Source: Phytoactinopolyspora halotolerans (GTDB taxonomy: Bacteria > Actinomycetota > Actinomycetes > Jiangellales > Jiangellaceae). Taken from it: 64,000 nt of DNA. Shown piece by piece: positions 1 to 8,432 of the stretch. A program made the position numbers and the translations under genes. The stretch spans positions 310,001-374,000 of the forward strand of contig NZ_JAAGOA010000002.1 in assembly GCF_010550675.1 (NCBI RefSeq), written 5' to 3'. The notes below the pieces were generated by a model. That model did not search any database and was not told the origin of the DNA. It saw only the letters and a program-made list of their open reading frames with translations. The stretch's first letter is position 1, and every line of letters begins with the position of its first letter.

Positions 1-51
1 AACAGAGGGGTGAAGAGTTTCACAAGAGGGGCATTAAATCGGCACAAAATG

Positions 52-105
52 GACATTGGTACGTACGTCATCGGACCATGCCCACGCGAGGTCCGTACCA
101 ATGTC
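52..105. repeat. 12-bp inverted repeat with nested stem
   Basis: The arms GACATTGGTACG (52-63) and CGTACCAATGTC (94-105) are exact reverse complements. A second stem, CGGACC (72-77) with GGTCCG (90-95), competes with or extends the first. No gene is recognisable in 1-328. The function is unknown; a structured RNA, an operator or the edge of another insertion are all possible. Confidence 0.6.
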
Positions 106-117
106 GCGCTTCTCTGG

Positions 118-183
118 CTTCTTGAGTGCACGTAACGCACGGAGCCGCTCCACGCCGCCCAAGCGTTACGTAAACTCAAGAAG
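118..183. repeat. 21-bp imperfect inverted repeat upstream of tRNA-Arg
   Basis: The arm at 118-138 begins CTTCTTGAGT and ends ACGTAACGC. It is the reverse complement of 163-183 except at two central positions. The arms are separated by 24 nt. Together with the dyad at 52-105 this makes two large hairpins in tandem just upstream of the tRNA. No open reading frame of recognisable family overlaps them. Confidence 0.6.
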
Positions 184-328
184 TCAGCTCGTGTCCGCGC
201 CGCCTGAGCGGAGAGGATCACGGTGCTGGAAGGCGGTGACCGGCGGCGCACGTGTCGGCGGACGTGCCGATTTCATCTTCCGGGGTGTGGGCCGGTACAC
301 TCGTTCCTCGGTCCGGCAAACAGGCCGT

Positions 329-401
329 GCGCCCCTAGCTCAACGGATAGAGCATCTGACTACGGATCAGAAGGTTGGGGGTTCGAATCCCTCGGGGCGC
401 G
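329..401 (+). tRNA. tRNA-Arg (anticodon ACG), intact
   Basis: A full cloverleaf can be drawn by eye. The acceptor stem is GCGCCCC (329-335) with GGGGCGC (394-400). The D stem is GCTC/GAGC (338-341, 350-353). The anticodon stem is TCTGA/TCAGA with ACG at 362-364. The T arm has loop TTCGAAT (382-388). The discriminator is G401 and CCA follows in the DNA (402-404). The 3' part from 370 lies inside the integration repeat, so the gene is kept whole although an element is inserted here. Confidence 0.95.
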
Positions 402-403
402 CC
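370..403 (+). other. Attachment site copy, integrase-proximal (tRNA 3' end)
   Basis: These 34 bp cover the tRNA variable loop, T arm and acceptor 3' strand. They are repeated exactly at 16373-16406. The integrase gene lies 71 bp away. Exact direct repeats of a tRNA 3' end, one beside an integrase, are the classic footprint of tyrosine-recombinase integration. Confidence 0.9.
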
Positions 404-407
404 AAAA

Positions 408-445
408 CGAAGTGGCTGGTCAGATTCATCTGGCCAGCCACTTCG
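408..445 (+). terminator. Hairpin after tRNA-Arg (element copy)
   Basis: A stem of about 15 bp forms between 408-422 and 431-445 (left arm CGAAGTGGCTGG, right arm CCAGCCACTTCG). It sits just after the tRNA and just before the integrase stop codon on the other strand, so it can serve as a shared terminator. A related hairpin lies just past the second attachment copy (16414-16444). Confidence 0.75.
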
Positions 446-474
446 TCGTTGTGCGACCACTTTACGACCATGAT

Positions 475-1620
475 TCACTTTGTCGGGCCGAGCACGGCGG
501 CGGCGCTGGTGGAGGCGACGCCGCGTCCCATGTAGACGTTTTGGGTCATGCTGGGCTCTTCGTGGCCGAGGTGGTCGGCGATCTCGCGAGCGGTGAGTCC
601 GGCCTGGTCGAGGCGGGTGGCGACGGTCTTGCGGAACGTGTGGGATGTGACCCAGTCGTAGCCTCCGATCCGGTCGAGGGCTTTGCGCAGGGCGCGATCG
701 GCGTTGGTGGGCAGCCGCACTCCGCCGGTACGGGTCGGGAAGAGTAGGTCGTGCTCGTTGGCGTGCCGGGTGATGCCCGTGCGTCGGCGGCATAGTTCGA
801 CGATGTGGTCTGGCAGGGCGATGACGCGCCAACCGGCGGCGGTCTTGGGTCGTTCTTCGAGGACTGCGCCGTGGCCCTTCTTGTAGGTGGCTTTGGCGTT
901 GACTTCGAGGACGCCGGCGTCGAGGTCGACGACGGTGGCGCGCACGCCGAGGGCCTCGCCGATGCGTAGTCCGGTGCCGAGCATGAACTCGGTCAGGTCG
1001 ACGATGTCGTCAGCTGCGGCGAGCTTGTCGGCGCGGAACTTGGCGAGGACCTCGCTCTCTTCGGCGAGGGTGAGGGCTCTGGGGCGCTTCCTCGTCCCGC
1101 GTGGGATCTTCGCCGTGTTGGTGACCGGATTGGCGGGCAGCGCGCCGTGGCGTACGGCCATGCCGAGCAGCAGCGACGTGACAGTCTTGGCGGTTTTCGC
1201 TGCGGCGGGTCCCTGGTTCGTGCGGACGGCTTTGAGGTACCGGTCGACGGTGGGGACGTCGCATTCGCTGATCTGGAGTGCGCCGAGCGCGGGGAGGACG
1301 TGTGTAGTGAGGGTGCGGCGGTAGAGGTCTTTGGTGCCGTCGGACAGGTCGGCGTCGTCGATCTCGGCCAGCCACATGATGGCGAGGTCGCGGACCCGGG
1401 TGGTGGCGGCAATCTGGTCGTGATCGGTGGGGCTGCGCCGGTCGCGCAGGGCTTCCTTCAGGCGTCGCTCCGCAGCCGCTTTCGACGGACCGTACCGGGT
1501 GACCGGCCGTGTCATGCCGTCGTAGTCGCGGAACAGAGCGCGTGCTCGGATGGTGCCGTTGTTCATCCGGGTGAATCCGATGGTCCCCGCCGTGCCGACG
1601 GGGAGGGGCGGTCGGCCCAT
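475..1620 (-). CDS. Tyrosine recombinase / site-specific integrase
   Basis: The product is about 381 aa and catalyses integration at, and probably excision from, the adjacent tRNA-Arg. The N-terminal half resembles the SAM-like core-binding domain of phage integrases. The C-terminal catalytic domain shows the expected set: Arg in TGLRIGEAL, the HxxR box HTFRK, and His plus the nucleophilic Tyr in LGHEEPSMTQNVY. I chose the ATG at 1620 because AGGAG sits 6 nt upstream; a longer reading frame to 1677 lacks this. The 3' end faces the tRNA and the gene is transcribed towards the attachment site. It lies downstream of an HTH gene and GntR on the same strand. Confidence 0.95.
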   Translation of the reverse strand: MGRPPLPVGTAGTIGFTRMNNGTIRARALFRDYDGMTRPVTRYGPSKAAAERRLKEALRDRRSPTDHDQIAATTRVRDLAIMWLAEIDDADLSDGTKDLYRRTLTTHVLPALGALQISECDVPTVDRYLKAVRTNQGPAAAKTAKTVTSLLLGMAVRHGALPANPVTNTAKIPRGTRKRPRALTLAEESEVLAKFRADKLAAADDIVDLTEFMLGTGLRIGEALGVRATVVDLDAGVLEVNAKATYKKGHGAVLEERPKTAAGWRVIALPDHIVELCRRRTGITRHANEHDLLFPTRTGGVRLPTNADRALRKALDRIGGYDWVTSHTFRKTVATRLDQAGLTAREIADHLGHEEPSMTQNVYMGRGVASTSAAAVLGPTK

Positions 1621-1724
1621 CAGGAACTCCTGATCGGTGTGGTTCTCATGTTGTGAGGGAGCCCTCCGGGCGCGCACACGCCCCCGGAGGGCTCGTAGTT
1701 CGGAACGCCCTCGCGGCGCACAGT

Positions 1725-2108
1725 TCAGCGGTTCATCAGCTGATGGGCGCGTTGGTAGGAGACGCCGAGGATGGTGCCGATGTCGCGGCAGGTCAGGCCG
1801 AGGTCGTTAAGGAGGCGTACGGCTGAGCGGGTCTCATGGTGGGCGGAGCGACGGGCCCAGGCGGCGGTTTCGCGTAGCACGCGGGCGCGGTCGAGGTGTT
1901 CGTGCACGGCGTCTGGGATGACCGGCTGTACGTCCACGGTGACGTCGTCTTCGGGCACGTCGAGCATGGCGGCCAGGGCGCGGCGCTGAAGCCGTGCGGT
2001 GTGGCTGAGCGTGCGCGCGTGGGTGCACACGCCCGGGTGCTGGTCACAGTGGGTGAGCCAGCCTGTATCGTCCTTGACCGCTGTGCAGGTGTATCGGGCA
2101 GCGTTCAT
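1725..2108 (-). CDS. Small HTH protein of the element
   Basis: The product is about 127 aa with no family I can name firmly. The N-terminal part has Cys/His positions (CTAVKDDTGWLTHCDQHPGVC). The C-terminal part reads as a helix-turn-helix, LTCRDIGTILGVSYQRAHQL, like sigma region 4. It starts 6 bp after the GntR stop, so the two are probably co-transcribed and translationally linked; GTG at 2111 is an alternative start. The position between a GntR regulator and the integrase suggests a role in controlling integration or transfer, which is inference only. Confidence 0.7.
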   Translation of the reverse strand: MNAARYTCTAVKDDTGWLTHCDQHPGVCTHARTLSHTARLQRRALAAMLDVPEDDVTVDVQPVIPDAVHEHLDRARVLRETAAWARRSAHHETRSAVRLLNDLGLTCRDIGTILGVSYQRAHQLMNR

Positions 2109-2114
2109 CACTGA

Positions 2115-2447
2115 TCACCCGACGTGATGGGCGACGTAGGTGCCCTTGGCGGGGACCTTGACGACAAGCCCGCGTTCACACAACTCGTCCATGGATCTGC
2201 GCAGTGTCCCGACCGAGACGTCAAGCGCGAAAGCGAAGTCTCTCTCGCCCGGTAGCCTCGCGCCGGGCTTCAGCTCGCCCGTAGCGATGAGCCCGGCGAG
2301 GTGGTTAGCGAGCCTGAGATAGATGTAGCCCGGCTCTCCCGCGCGTGGATCGAACTCCGTGCTGGCAGGGTCCATCACGTGGCGGTCATCGCCGTGTTCT
2401 CGGCGCGGGGCGATGCCGGGCTGGTCGTGGTTGGGTAGCGTACCCAT
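2115..2447 (-). CDS. GntR-family transcriptional regulator
   Basis: The 110-aa protein is essentially a single winged-HTH domain. The signature LATG..KPGARLPGERDFAFALDVSVGTLRR is that of GntR proteins, but the usual C-terminal effector domain is absent. Short GntR proteins of this kind (KorSA-like) control transfer and excision in actinobacterial integrative elements. A strong ribosome site (AGGAGGAG) precedes the ATG. It heads the leftward unit of GntR, HTH protein and possibly integrase. The intergenic region to the divergent HTH gene holds repeats that may be its operators. Confidence 0.85.
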   Translation of the reverse strand: MGTLPNHDQPGIAPRREHGDDRHVMDPASTEFDPRAGEPGYIYLRLANHLAGLIATGELKPGARLPGERDFAFALDVSVGTLRRSMDELCERGLVVKVPAKGTYVAHHVG

Positions 2448-2582
2448 GGGTCTCCTCCTGGCGTGTTCAGGTGGGGATCAAGGGACCGTCGTGGAGTGGC
2501 TGCTCCCGGCGGTCCCGTCTTCGTTGGTCGGTCGTGCGCTGCCGTGGTGGCGGGAACCTCCTCGGTGTTGATACGGAGATAT

Positions 2583-2631
2583 CAACTGTAGTTGGTGCCC
2601 ACTACATACGACAAGGCCGCCCACTACGTAC
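2583..2631. promoter_or_regulatory. Candidate operator repeats between divergent regulators
   Basis: CAACTGTAGTTG (2583-2594) is a 12-bp inverted repeat. It is followed by two direct copies of GCCCACTACRTAC at 2597-2609 and 2619-2631, exactly 22 bp apart (two helical turns). The block lies between the GntR gene and the HTH gene starting at 2658. Spacing by whole helical turns fits cooperative repressor binding. Which protein binds is not shown. Confidence 0.5.
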
Positions 2632-2657
2632 ATCCGGGATGTCGTTACGCTCGCATC

Positions 2658-2924
2658 GTGGAGAATCCGTTCAGAGAACGCATCGCCGCGATCGCAGATC
2701 CGGTCGAACGTGCGGTGGAGATCGGCAAAGTGCTGAACGGGCTGCCTGAGATGGCAAGCGACCTGCGAGAACTCCGGCAGGCGGCCGTGCTTGAGCTTCG
2801 TGCTGCCGGATGGTCGTACGGACAGATCGGCCAAGCGCTCGGGCTTCACCGCAACCGCGTGCAGCAGATCGCCGAGGGCCGAAGCGGCAAGACCCGGCGT
2901 CCGGCGACGGAGAATGACGCGTAG
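2658..2924 (+). CDS. Small HTH DNA-binding protein
   Basis: The product is about 88 aa starting at a GTG. The C-terminal half has a clear helix-turn-helix, GWSYGQIGQALGLHRNRVQQI, preceded by a helical segment. It resembles small regulators commonly found next to GntR genes in actinobacterial mobile elements. The start is uncertain: the reading frame is open further upstream and no Shine-Dalgarno is evident, so the message may be leaderless. It is divergent from GntR and converges on vapC. Confidence 0.65.
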   Translation: MENPFRERIAAIADPVERAVEIGKVLNGLPEMASDLRELRQAAVLELRAAGWSYGQIGQALGLHRNRVQQIAEGRSGKTRRPATENDA

Positions 2925-2958
2925 CCCGTTCCCCTGGTGGTTTCAGCCCGATTGCTCA

Positions 2959-3375
2959 TCAGGGCAGCAAAGTGAACGCGTCCACGTGGTTCGGGCGAAC
3001 AATGGAGAAATGACGGCGGTCCATGGTCGCGATATCGGCGATCTTCAACCGTTCGGCCATGGCGACAACGCAGGCGTCGGCGCCACCAAGCGGGAGGTTG
3101 GTATAGGTGGCGACCAGTTCACTCATGCGGCGTAGGTCGCCTGGTTCGACCTGGGAGATCTGGCCGTATGAGCCTTCGGCGAGGTCGCTGAGGAAGGCGG
3201 CTTCAACGTCTGGTCCGCAACGTCGCCAGATCACGTAACACGCCTCTGACACGAGCGGAGCAGGAATGAGCAGGTCGGTCTCGTCGGCGGCGAGGAACCA
3301 GTCTTGGCAGGCGTGGTGGTGCGCATCTTCGGCGTTCACGAGTGCGACCAGGACACCCGTATCGATCAGGATCAC
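2959..3375 (-). CDS. VapC-like PIN-domain toxin ribonuclease
   Basis: At 138 aa it matches the usual PIN toxin length. Acidic residues expected of the Mg-dependent nuclease site are visible: Asp in MILIDTGVLVAL, a central Glu in SEACYVIW, Asp in LGGADACVVAMAERL and Asp in IATMDRRHF. VapC toxins cleave tRNA or rRNA when freed from antitoxin. The start overlaps the stop of the upstream antitoxin by 4 nt (ATGA), the normal VapBC arrangement. In this element it probably serves as a stabilisation (addiction) module. Confidence 0.9.
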   Translation of the reverse strand: MILIDTGVLVALVNAEDAHHHACQDWFLAADETDLLIPAPLVSEACYVIWRRCGPDVEAAFLSDLAEGSYGQISQVEPGDLRRMSELVATYTNLPLGGADACVVAMAERLKIADIATMDRRHFSIVRPNHVDAFTLLP

Positions 3376-3572
3376 TCGCCGAAGCCCTCGGCGAGGATCT
3401 GGTCGACTCGCGAGGAGGAGTCTCGGCCGCCGCGACCCATGCCGAGCGATTTGGGGAGACGTCGTTGACGCTTCGGCGCGGTGAGGCTGGACAGCGCCTC
3501 GGCCGCCCGGTCGAGTTCGTCCGGGCGGATGCGTTCGACCATGTTGTGCAAGTCTTCACGCGTCACTGTCAT
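3372..3572 (-). CDS. VapB-like antitoxin
   Basis: The product is about 66 aa from MTVTREDL. It has an N-terminal helical region with DELDRAAEALSSL and a basic, glycine-rich tail, LPKSLGMGRGGRDSS, followed by VDQILAEGFGE. The tail would contact the PIN toxin. It overlaps vapC by 4 nt. The start is uncertain: in-frame ATGs lie at 3572 and 3584 and no clear ribosome site is seen. The tail is closely matched by the C-terminus of the AraC-like protein encoded at 16933-17952. Confidence 0.75.
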   Translation of the reverse strand: MTVTREDLHNMVERIRPDELDRAAEALSSLTAPKRQRRLPKSLGMGRGGRDSSSRVDQILAEGFGE

Positions 3573-3646
3573 GTGACCAAGCATACTTTTCAGATCCGAC
3601 CTGTGCTCGGGGGTGAAGCATGCTCGACGCGTTTCTTCCCGACCGG

Positions 3647-6600
3647 TCACAAGGAAGGTGCGGATCGCTGAGATTGTGGCCGATGATTGGACTTCGACGC
3701 AGGCAGATCTAGCTGGGCACCGAGTCGAGCGGCCCGGACGATGTGTTCGACGCGTCGGCGGTCCGCACGTAGCGCCCAGCTCCCACAGTCCGGATCTACC
3801 TCGCCCATGGCACCGCGACCGGTGATGCCATGGCGTTCACGGTACGCCGCGACTGTGATGACGTTGCGAAGCCACTGTTTGCGCTGTTGTGATGTTTGGG
3901 GCGCATGCCCAAGCTCGCGGAGCCAAAGTGCTTGGTCGGTAATGGCCTGCTGGGCGAGGGCGGCAGCACGCTGTTCGATGAGCGTTGCTCGTTCGTCGAG
4001 CGCTCGGCGAATCTCGGGATCGTCAACGTGGACGGCGGCGGGTATGAGCCCGGCGATCATCCGCCGTGACGTCCGGCTGCGGCCGGTGGCAGTGGCTTGA
4101 TCGGTGAGCTGTTCCAGCCGGTGACCGAGCAACCCTAGCGGATCGTCGCTGTTCTGAAGCTCGGCGCGGGAGGCGAGCCGTGGCAGCAGGGCTGCCGGGT
4201 CGAGGCCATGGGCATCGGCTCGTCGCATCGCCGCGACGACAGTCGCGTACGACGGCGAGGTCGCCATGTCAGTGTCCGCCGGGCACGTCGTGTTAAGGAT
4301 GCCGGCCCAGTGGTGAGTGTCGGCCTCGCGGGCCAGGGTGTCGTATTCGGCTGCGAGTCGGGCAATGCTGGTGGCCTGATCTTGCCCAGCCGTGATGGTC
4401 TCGTGGGCCGAGGACTCAGCACCCGAGCGGCGTATGACCGCAGCGAGCACATCGCGCACGGACGGAACGTGCCCGTCGGCGACCTCATCCTCATCGCCGG
4501 TGATGACGTAGGCGGTGTTGGCGTGCCGGCCGCGGCTCATGCCCACGTAGAGAGTCTCGCGGGTCGTGGTCTCGGCGACGAGGGTGTGGGCGGTGTCGAC
4601 GGTGGCGCCTTGCGCGCGATGGGCGGTGCATGCGTACGCGAGTTCGACATGCTCGGCTACGTACGCGGCGGGGAGAGTGACTGGCTGCCCACCGGTGGCG
4701 CGGGTGACCGTGAGCGATCCGTCGGCGTGGCGCGTTCGGACCGTCCACTGGTCGCCGTTCTTCACCCAGGAGCGCGGGCCGGTCGCCAGCTTGCGGTTGT
4801 TGAGGCGGGTCACGATGCGGTCCCCGCGCCCGGCCGTCGTGCCGTCGTGCAAGGGGACACCATCGAGGGCGACTTGCCCGGCGGCGACACGATCGGCGCG
4901 GGCGCGTTCGTTCAGATCGCGCACGGTGGCCGCGTCCGGCGCGATGAGCAGCGACGCGAGCCCTGCGGCGGTGTCGGACTGCCACGCCAGGAAGGCGTCA
5001 TCCAGGGCTTGGTGATGGTCGCCGGAACGGATGCGGGCGTGCCCAAGGTAGGTGTCGATGACGTCGATCTCGCCACGGCGCAACCGACGACTGGCTTCGC
5101 GCTCCCAGGCGTGAGTGAACCGTCGAACCCCGGTCAGCTCAGCTACCTGACCGCCGTAGTGCCGGACCAACAGGCCGAAGGCCCCACCGGCGTCGACGGC
5201 GGACAGCTGCGCAGGATCACCGACCAGCAGCAGCTTCGCACCCGCCTGTTCGGACTGGGCACGCAGCTCATCCAGTGCGAGCGTGGAGGCCAGAGACGCC
5301 TCATCGACGATGACCAGTTGGCCTGGGCGAAATTGCCACCGGCTGGACTCAGCCTGTAGGTCGGCAAGTGCGGCATCCCACCGCCGAGTCGACTCGCCGG
5401 CCGCGAGAGCCGCGTCGCGATGCCGACGGAGCTGACCGGCGCGGGTCATGCGTGCCTGTGCGCCTGGGCCGGTGGATTCGTGCAGCCACTTGGCCGTGTT
5501 CTCGGTGGTAATGCCGAGACTGTCCCCGAGTACCTCGGCCGCCGCAGCCGATGGCGCCAGCCCCACCGCACTTCCCGCCCCATACTGCGCCTCCCAAGCT
5601 CGGCGGAGGACGGCCAGGGTGGTGGTCTTTCCGCTCCCGGCCGGGCCGACCAGCACATCCACCATCCGTCCACTTGTCGCGATCTGCCGGACTGCGGCCA
5701 CCTGGTCCAGGGTGAGGGTTTGGCCGTTCGTCTGCGACGTGGCGCCCGTGCGTACCAGCGCTTCGTCGACGGTGGGTGCAGTGCGCGTCTCGAACGTGGC
5801 GAGGAGCCGGTCCTCGGCAGCCAGGATGGCCGCACTGGTGTAGACGTCGGCGTGAGAACGACGAAACGCCGACGTCCCATCCGCACGACGGAACACGCCC
5901 GGCGTGCTCGCAAGCTCTGGCGGGGTGAGGCAGATGCTCTGCTCGGCCACCCGCCGAGTAACCGCCGTGATCAGCTCATCACGCTGGTCGCCGCTGGCGA
6001 GCCGGTATGGCATGGACGCACGGGCAGCAGCAGCTCGGACATTCCAGCTCCGCCAGGTCGAGCGCTCACTGCTCAACTCATGCAGCGTTGCGGCAGCGAC
6101 CTGCTCGACCACGCTCGCCCACTCACCCTCACTTACCAGACGAGACGGCGTCCGGCTCGCGTCCACGATGAGCGTGCGCGCCCAACGGTCCGGATCGGTG
6201 CCGAGCTGCCGCGCAGCGCGTGCGCGCCACTCGGCGCGCAAACTCACGAGCGGACGGAACTGCTTCGCGGGCCGGGTGGCGTAGGTGGCCTGCTGCCGCA
6301 ACCGCAGCACCGTGGCGTCATCCGGGTCACGGCCATGCGACGCCCGATACGCCGCGACCAGGTCATCCTTGACCGACTCGATCCCGTGCGCGCGCCGAGA
6401 GAACGAAGCGATCAGCTCATCCGGCACCCCAGCGATCTCCCACGACTGGTTCTTCGCCTTCACCGGGTTGCCGCGCTGCTCCCAGCCGACTCCGAGTCGG
6501 TTGGTGACGTTGTCGGCCAGCAGCGTGTCATACAGCTCACTCATCGCCACCGCCGCCGGGAACAACGACCCACGCGAATCCAGCGTCCGCCACGCCCCGT

Positions 6601-7318
6601 CCGGACCCTGAACGCGGTTGGCAATCACCACATGGGTATGCAGCTGCGGATCACCTGCCCGGGAGTCGTAGTGATCGAACGCGGCCGCGATCACGCCACG
6701 CGTCTCAACTTGCGCGACCCCGTTCGTACCGATGCGAGTGCGGGCGACATCCCGCTCGATCACCCTCACCACCTCGGCCAAAGCGTCATGGTGGGCCTGC
6801 TCGACGACCGTGCGCACGTCGTCGGGTGCGAGCGCCCACAGCGCGCTCACCGACTTCGGCGGGGAGAAAACGCAGTCAAACCCGGACACCGGCCGCCGGG
6901 TCGGGCGGTCTCGCTCCTGCGCCTCGATTGTCGCGACACGGGCTGCGCGCTCATCGCCGGTCAGCATGGCGGGCAGAGCGCGGATCCGCGCGTCCGCGCG
7001 CTCACGCCACGACTTCGGTTGCGCGAACCGCCGACCTAATGCGACACCGGTCACCGGATCTGTGCCGTGCTTAAACAGCCGCTCCATCTGTGTCTCGCTC
7101 ACCACCGACCCGGCCGTGAGGCCCTGACTGTCGGCAAGACCAGTGAGGCCCGTGCCGAGCCACCTGCCCGGTGGATTCCCCGACTCCGCGTAATACCGCG
7201 ACATCGACGACGCCGAGGCGGCCATGCCCTCACCATCCACTACGTGGCGCAGTAGGTAGGCGTAGCCGTCACCGGCGTGCAGTTCCTTCACCGACATCAT
7301 GCCCGACGCCCACGTCAC
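3647..7318 (-). CDS. MobF/TraA-type conjugative relaxase-helicase
   Basis: This large 1223-aa protein would nick oriT and unwind DNA for transfer. The N-terminal TrwC-type relaxase domain has HAGDGYAYLLRHV, the segment FDCVFSPPKSVSALW, and the metal-binding histidines in DPQLHTHVVIANR. The central helicase part has Walker A VGPAGSGKTTTL and Walker B LVIVDEASLAS, followed by RecD-like motifs ending in AYACTAHRAQGATVD. The start is a GTG whose GTGA overlaps the stop of the upstream gene. This is the only conjugation gene I recognise in the element. Confidence 0.95.
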   Translation of the reverse strand: MTWASGMMSVKELHAGDGYAYLLRHVVDGEGMAASASSMSRYYAESGNPPGRWLGTGLTGLADSQGLTAGSVVSETQMERLFKHGTDPVTGVALGRRFAQPKSWRERADARIRALPAMLTGDERAARVATIEAQERDRPTRRPVSGFDCVFSPPKSVSALWALAPDDVRTVVEQAHHDALAEVVRVIERDVARTRIGTNGVAQVETRGVIAAAFDHYDSRAGDPQLHTHVVIANRVQGPDGAWRTLDSRGSLFPAAVAMSELYDTLLADNVTNRLGVGWEQRGNPVKAKNQSWEIAGVPDELIASFSRRAHGIESVKDDLVAAYRASHGRDPDDATVLRLRQQATYATRPAKQFRPLVSLRAEWRARAARQLGTDPDRWARTLIVDASRTPSRLVSEGEWASVVEQVAAATLHELSSERSTWRSWNVRAAAARASMPYRLASGDQRDELITAVTRRVAEQSICLTPPELASTPGVFRRADGTSAFRRSHADVYTSAAILAAEDRLLATFETRTAPTVDEALVRTGATSQTNGQTLTLDQVAAVRQIATSGRMVDVLVGPAGSGKTTTLAVLRRAWEAQYGAGSAVGLAPSAAAAEVLGDSLGITTENTAKWLHESTGPGAQARMTRAGQLRRHRDAALAAGESTRRWDAALADLQAESSRWQFRPGQLVIVDEASLASTLALDELRAQSEQAGAKLLLVGDPAQLSAVDAGGAFGLLVRHYGGQVAELTGVRRFTHAWEREASRRLRRGEIDVIDTYLGHARIRSGDHHQALDDAFLAWQSDTAAGLASLLIAPDAATVRDLNERARADRVAAGQVALDGVPLHDGTTAGRGDRIVTRLNNRKLATGPRSWVKNGDQWTVRTRHADGSLTVTRATGGQPVTLPAAYVAEHVELAYACTAHRAQGATVDTAHTLVAETTTRETLYVGMSRGRHANTAYVITGDEDEVADGHVPSVRDVLAAVIRRSGAESSAHETITAGQDQATSIARLAAEYDTLAREADTHHWAGILNTTCPADTDMATSPSYATVVAAMRRADAHGLDPAALLPRLASRAELQNSDDPLGLLGHRLEQLTDQATATGRSRTSRRMIAGLIPAAVHVDDPEIRRALDERATLIEQRAAALAQQAITDQALWLRELGHAPQTSQQRKQWLRNVITVAAYRERHGITGRGAMGEVDPDCGSWALRADRRRVEHIVRAARLGAQLDLPASKSNHRPQSQRSAPSL

Positions 7319-7773
7319 ATGTCTGGCGAGGCATCTCGACGTCGCAGCGGCTGATGAGGCTTCGCCGCGTGGACCCCCTCAAGCGACGGTCGCACCGTCG
7401 GTTGCTTGCGGTCGGGCGTTGTACCCACCGCACGCGTGAACTGGTCCGAGACGTACAACCGGCCAACCTTCGACCATGCATCGCCGACATGTCGATTCGC
7501 TTCCGCAGCGTGCATCTCGGCGTCGGCGAGGGACGTGCAGGCTTCCCGTGCCAAGACCTCAGGCGCAGCTGCTTCGCCCATCTCGTCAACGCGAAGGTTC
7601 GGCGACTCAGCCATGCTCTCGATGCGCGACCGAACCCGACCTGCTACGGCCTGCAGAAGCCGGAACAGTTCGTCTAGCTCGCCGAGAGTATCGTAGAGAT
7701 CGGACGGAGCTAGCTCGGCTCGATCATGAAGGGTTCCACGGATCGCGTCCACGGCATCACGCAAGTGCGTCAT
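7315..7773 (-). CDS. Small protein upstream of relaxase, possible mobilisation accessory
   Basis: The 152-aa protein is not recognised. It is mostly helical in appearance, with an acidic segment LYDTLGELDELFRLLQAVAG and a basic tail (PLRRRDASPDM). No membrane segment or Cys cluster is seen. It overlaps the relaxase start by 4 nt (GTGA), so translation is coupled. Small helical proteins encoded just before a relaxase are often oriT-binding accessories. That role is inferred only from position. Confidence 0.6.
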   Translation of the reverse strand: MTHLRDAVDAIRGTLHDRAELAPSDLYDTLGELDELFRLLQAVAGRVRSRIESMAESPNLRVDEMGEAAAPEVLAREACTSLADAEMHAAEANRHVGDAWSKVGRLYVSDQFTRAVGTTPDRKQPTVRPSLEGVHAAKPHQPLRRRDASPDM

Positions 7774-8432
7774 CGCAACTCCTCACCAGCAGTAGGTACG
7801 GCCCTGAAATCAGCGCCTTCTACTACTTAGGGAGCCCCCGCGGAGCGCACGCTGGGCGAGCTGTGCCGGGAGATGCCAGACGTGTACGGTGTCCGGTGTT
7901 GACGGTCGAGCGGCAGACGGTCAGGTCCAAGTCTGTTGGTGACGCGGCGCTAGTTCGGACTGAGATGTCCGATGTCTTCGTCGGAAGCGAAGGTCGTGGC
8001 TGTTGTCAGCGAGCAGAGAGCTCGGTCAGAGTGGTGGGCCTTCGGTGAAGCGTGGCTTTGTCACTCGGGCCGTGTCTATCTGGACCGCGTTCACACCAGA
8101 GCCACATAGGTCTCCCCCACGGTGTTCGGCGCATTCCGACGGACGCCTACGAGAACGTCAGCTCATATGACGTCGCCGGAAGCTTAGAGATTGCGTCATT
8201 CCGCCCACTATGGCGCATCAGACTGCGCTCAAGTCCGGCCGTGACAGTGATCCCGCAATTCTGAAGGTCGGGTTCGAGTGCCCTCAGCTCTGCCAAACGG
8301 GCGCCTTGACCGCAGCCGTCTCACGCCGACGTTGATCAAGGTTGCCGGATCTTTAGAAGTGTCGGATCTCCGACGTATCGTACATTTGACCGGCCCGCAA
8401 GATGGTGCTGACTCGGGAGCAAGGGAGCGCAG
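7774..8432. other. Gene-free region, probable oriT/promoter area of the element
   Basis: About 660 bp lie between divergent gene starts with no convincing coding sequence. It lies 5' of the mobilisation operon, where oriT of MobF elements usually lies. The stretch TTAGGGAGCCCCCGCGGAGC (7828-7847) combines a short AT-rich flank with a G/C-rich core and is the best nick-region candidate by eye. I have no alignment to prove it. Promoters for both flanking units must also lie here. Confidence 0.4.

Noticed and set aside
4208-5359. Long open frames opposite the relaxase gene
   Set aside because: They are antisense shadows typical of GC-rich DNA; the relaxase frame has clear motifs throughout.
8266-8299. 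A tRNA-like 3' end (GGTTCGAG followed by CTCAGCTCTGCCA)
   Set aside because: It looks like a T arm and CCA end, but the T stem does not pair and no 5' partner is present, so it is not a tRNA and not a convincing second attachment site.
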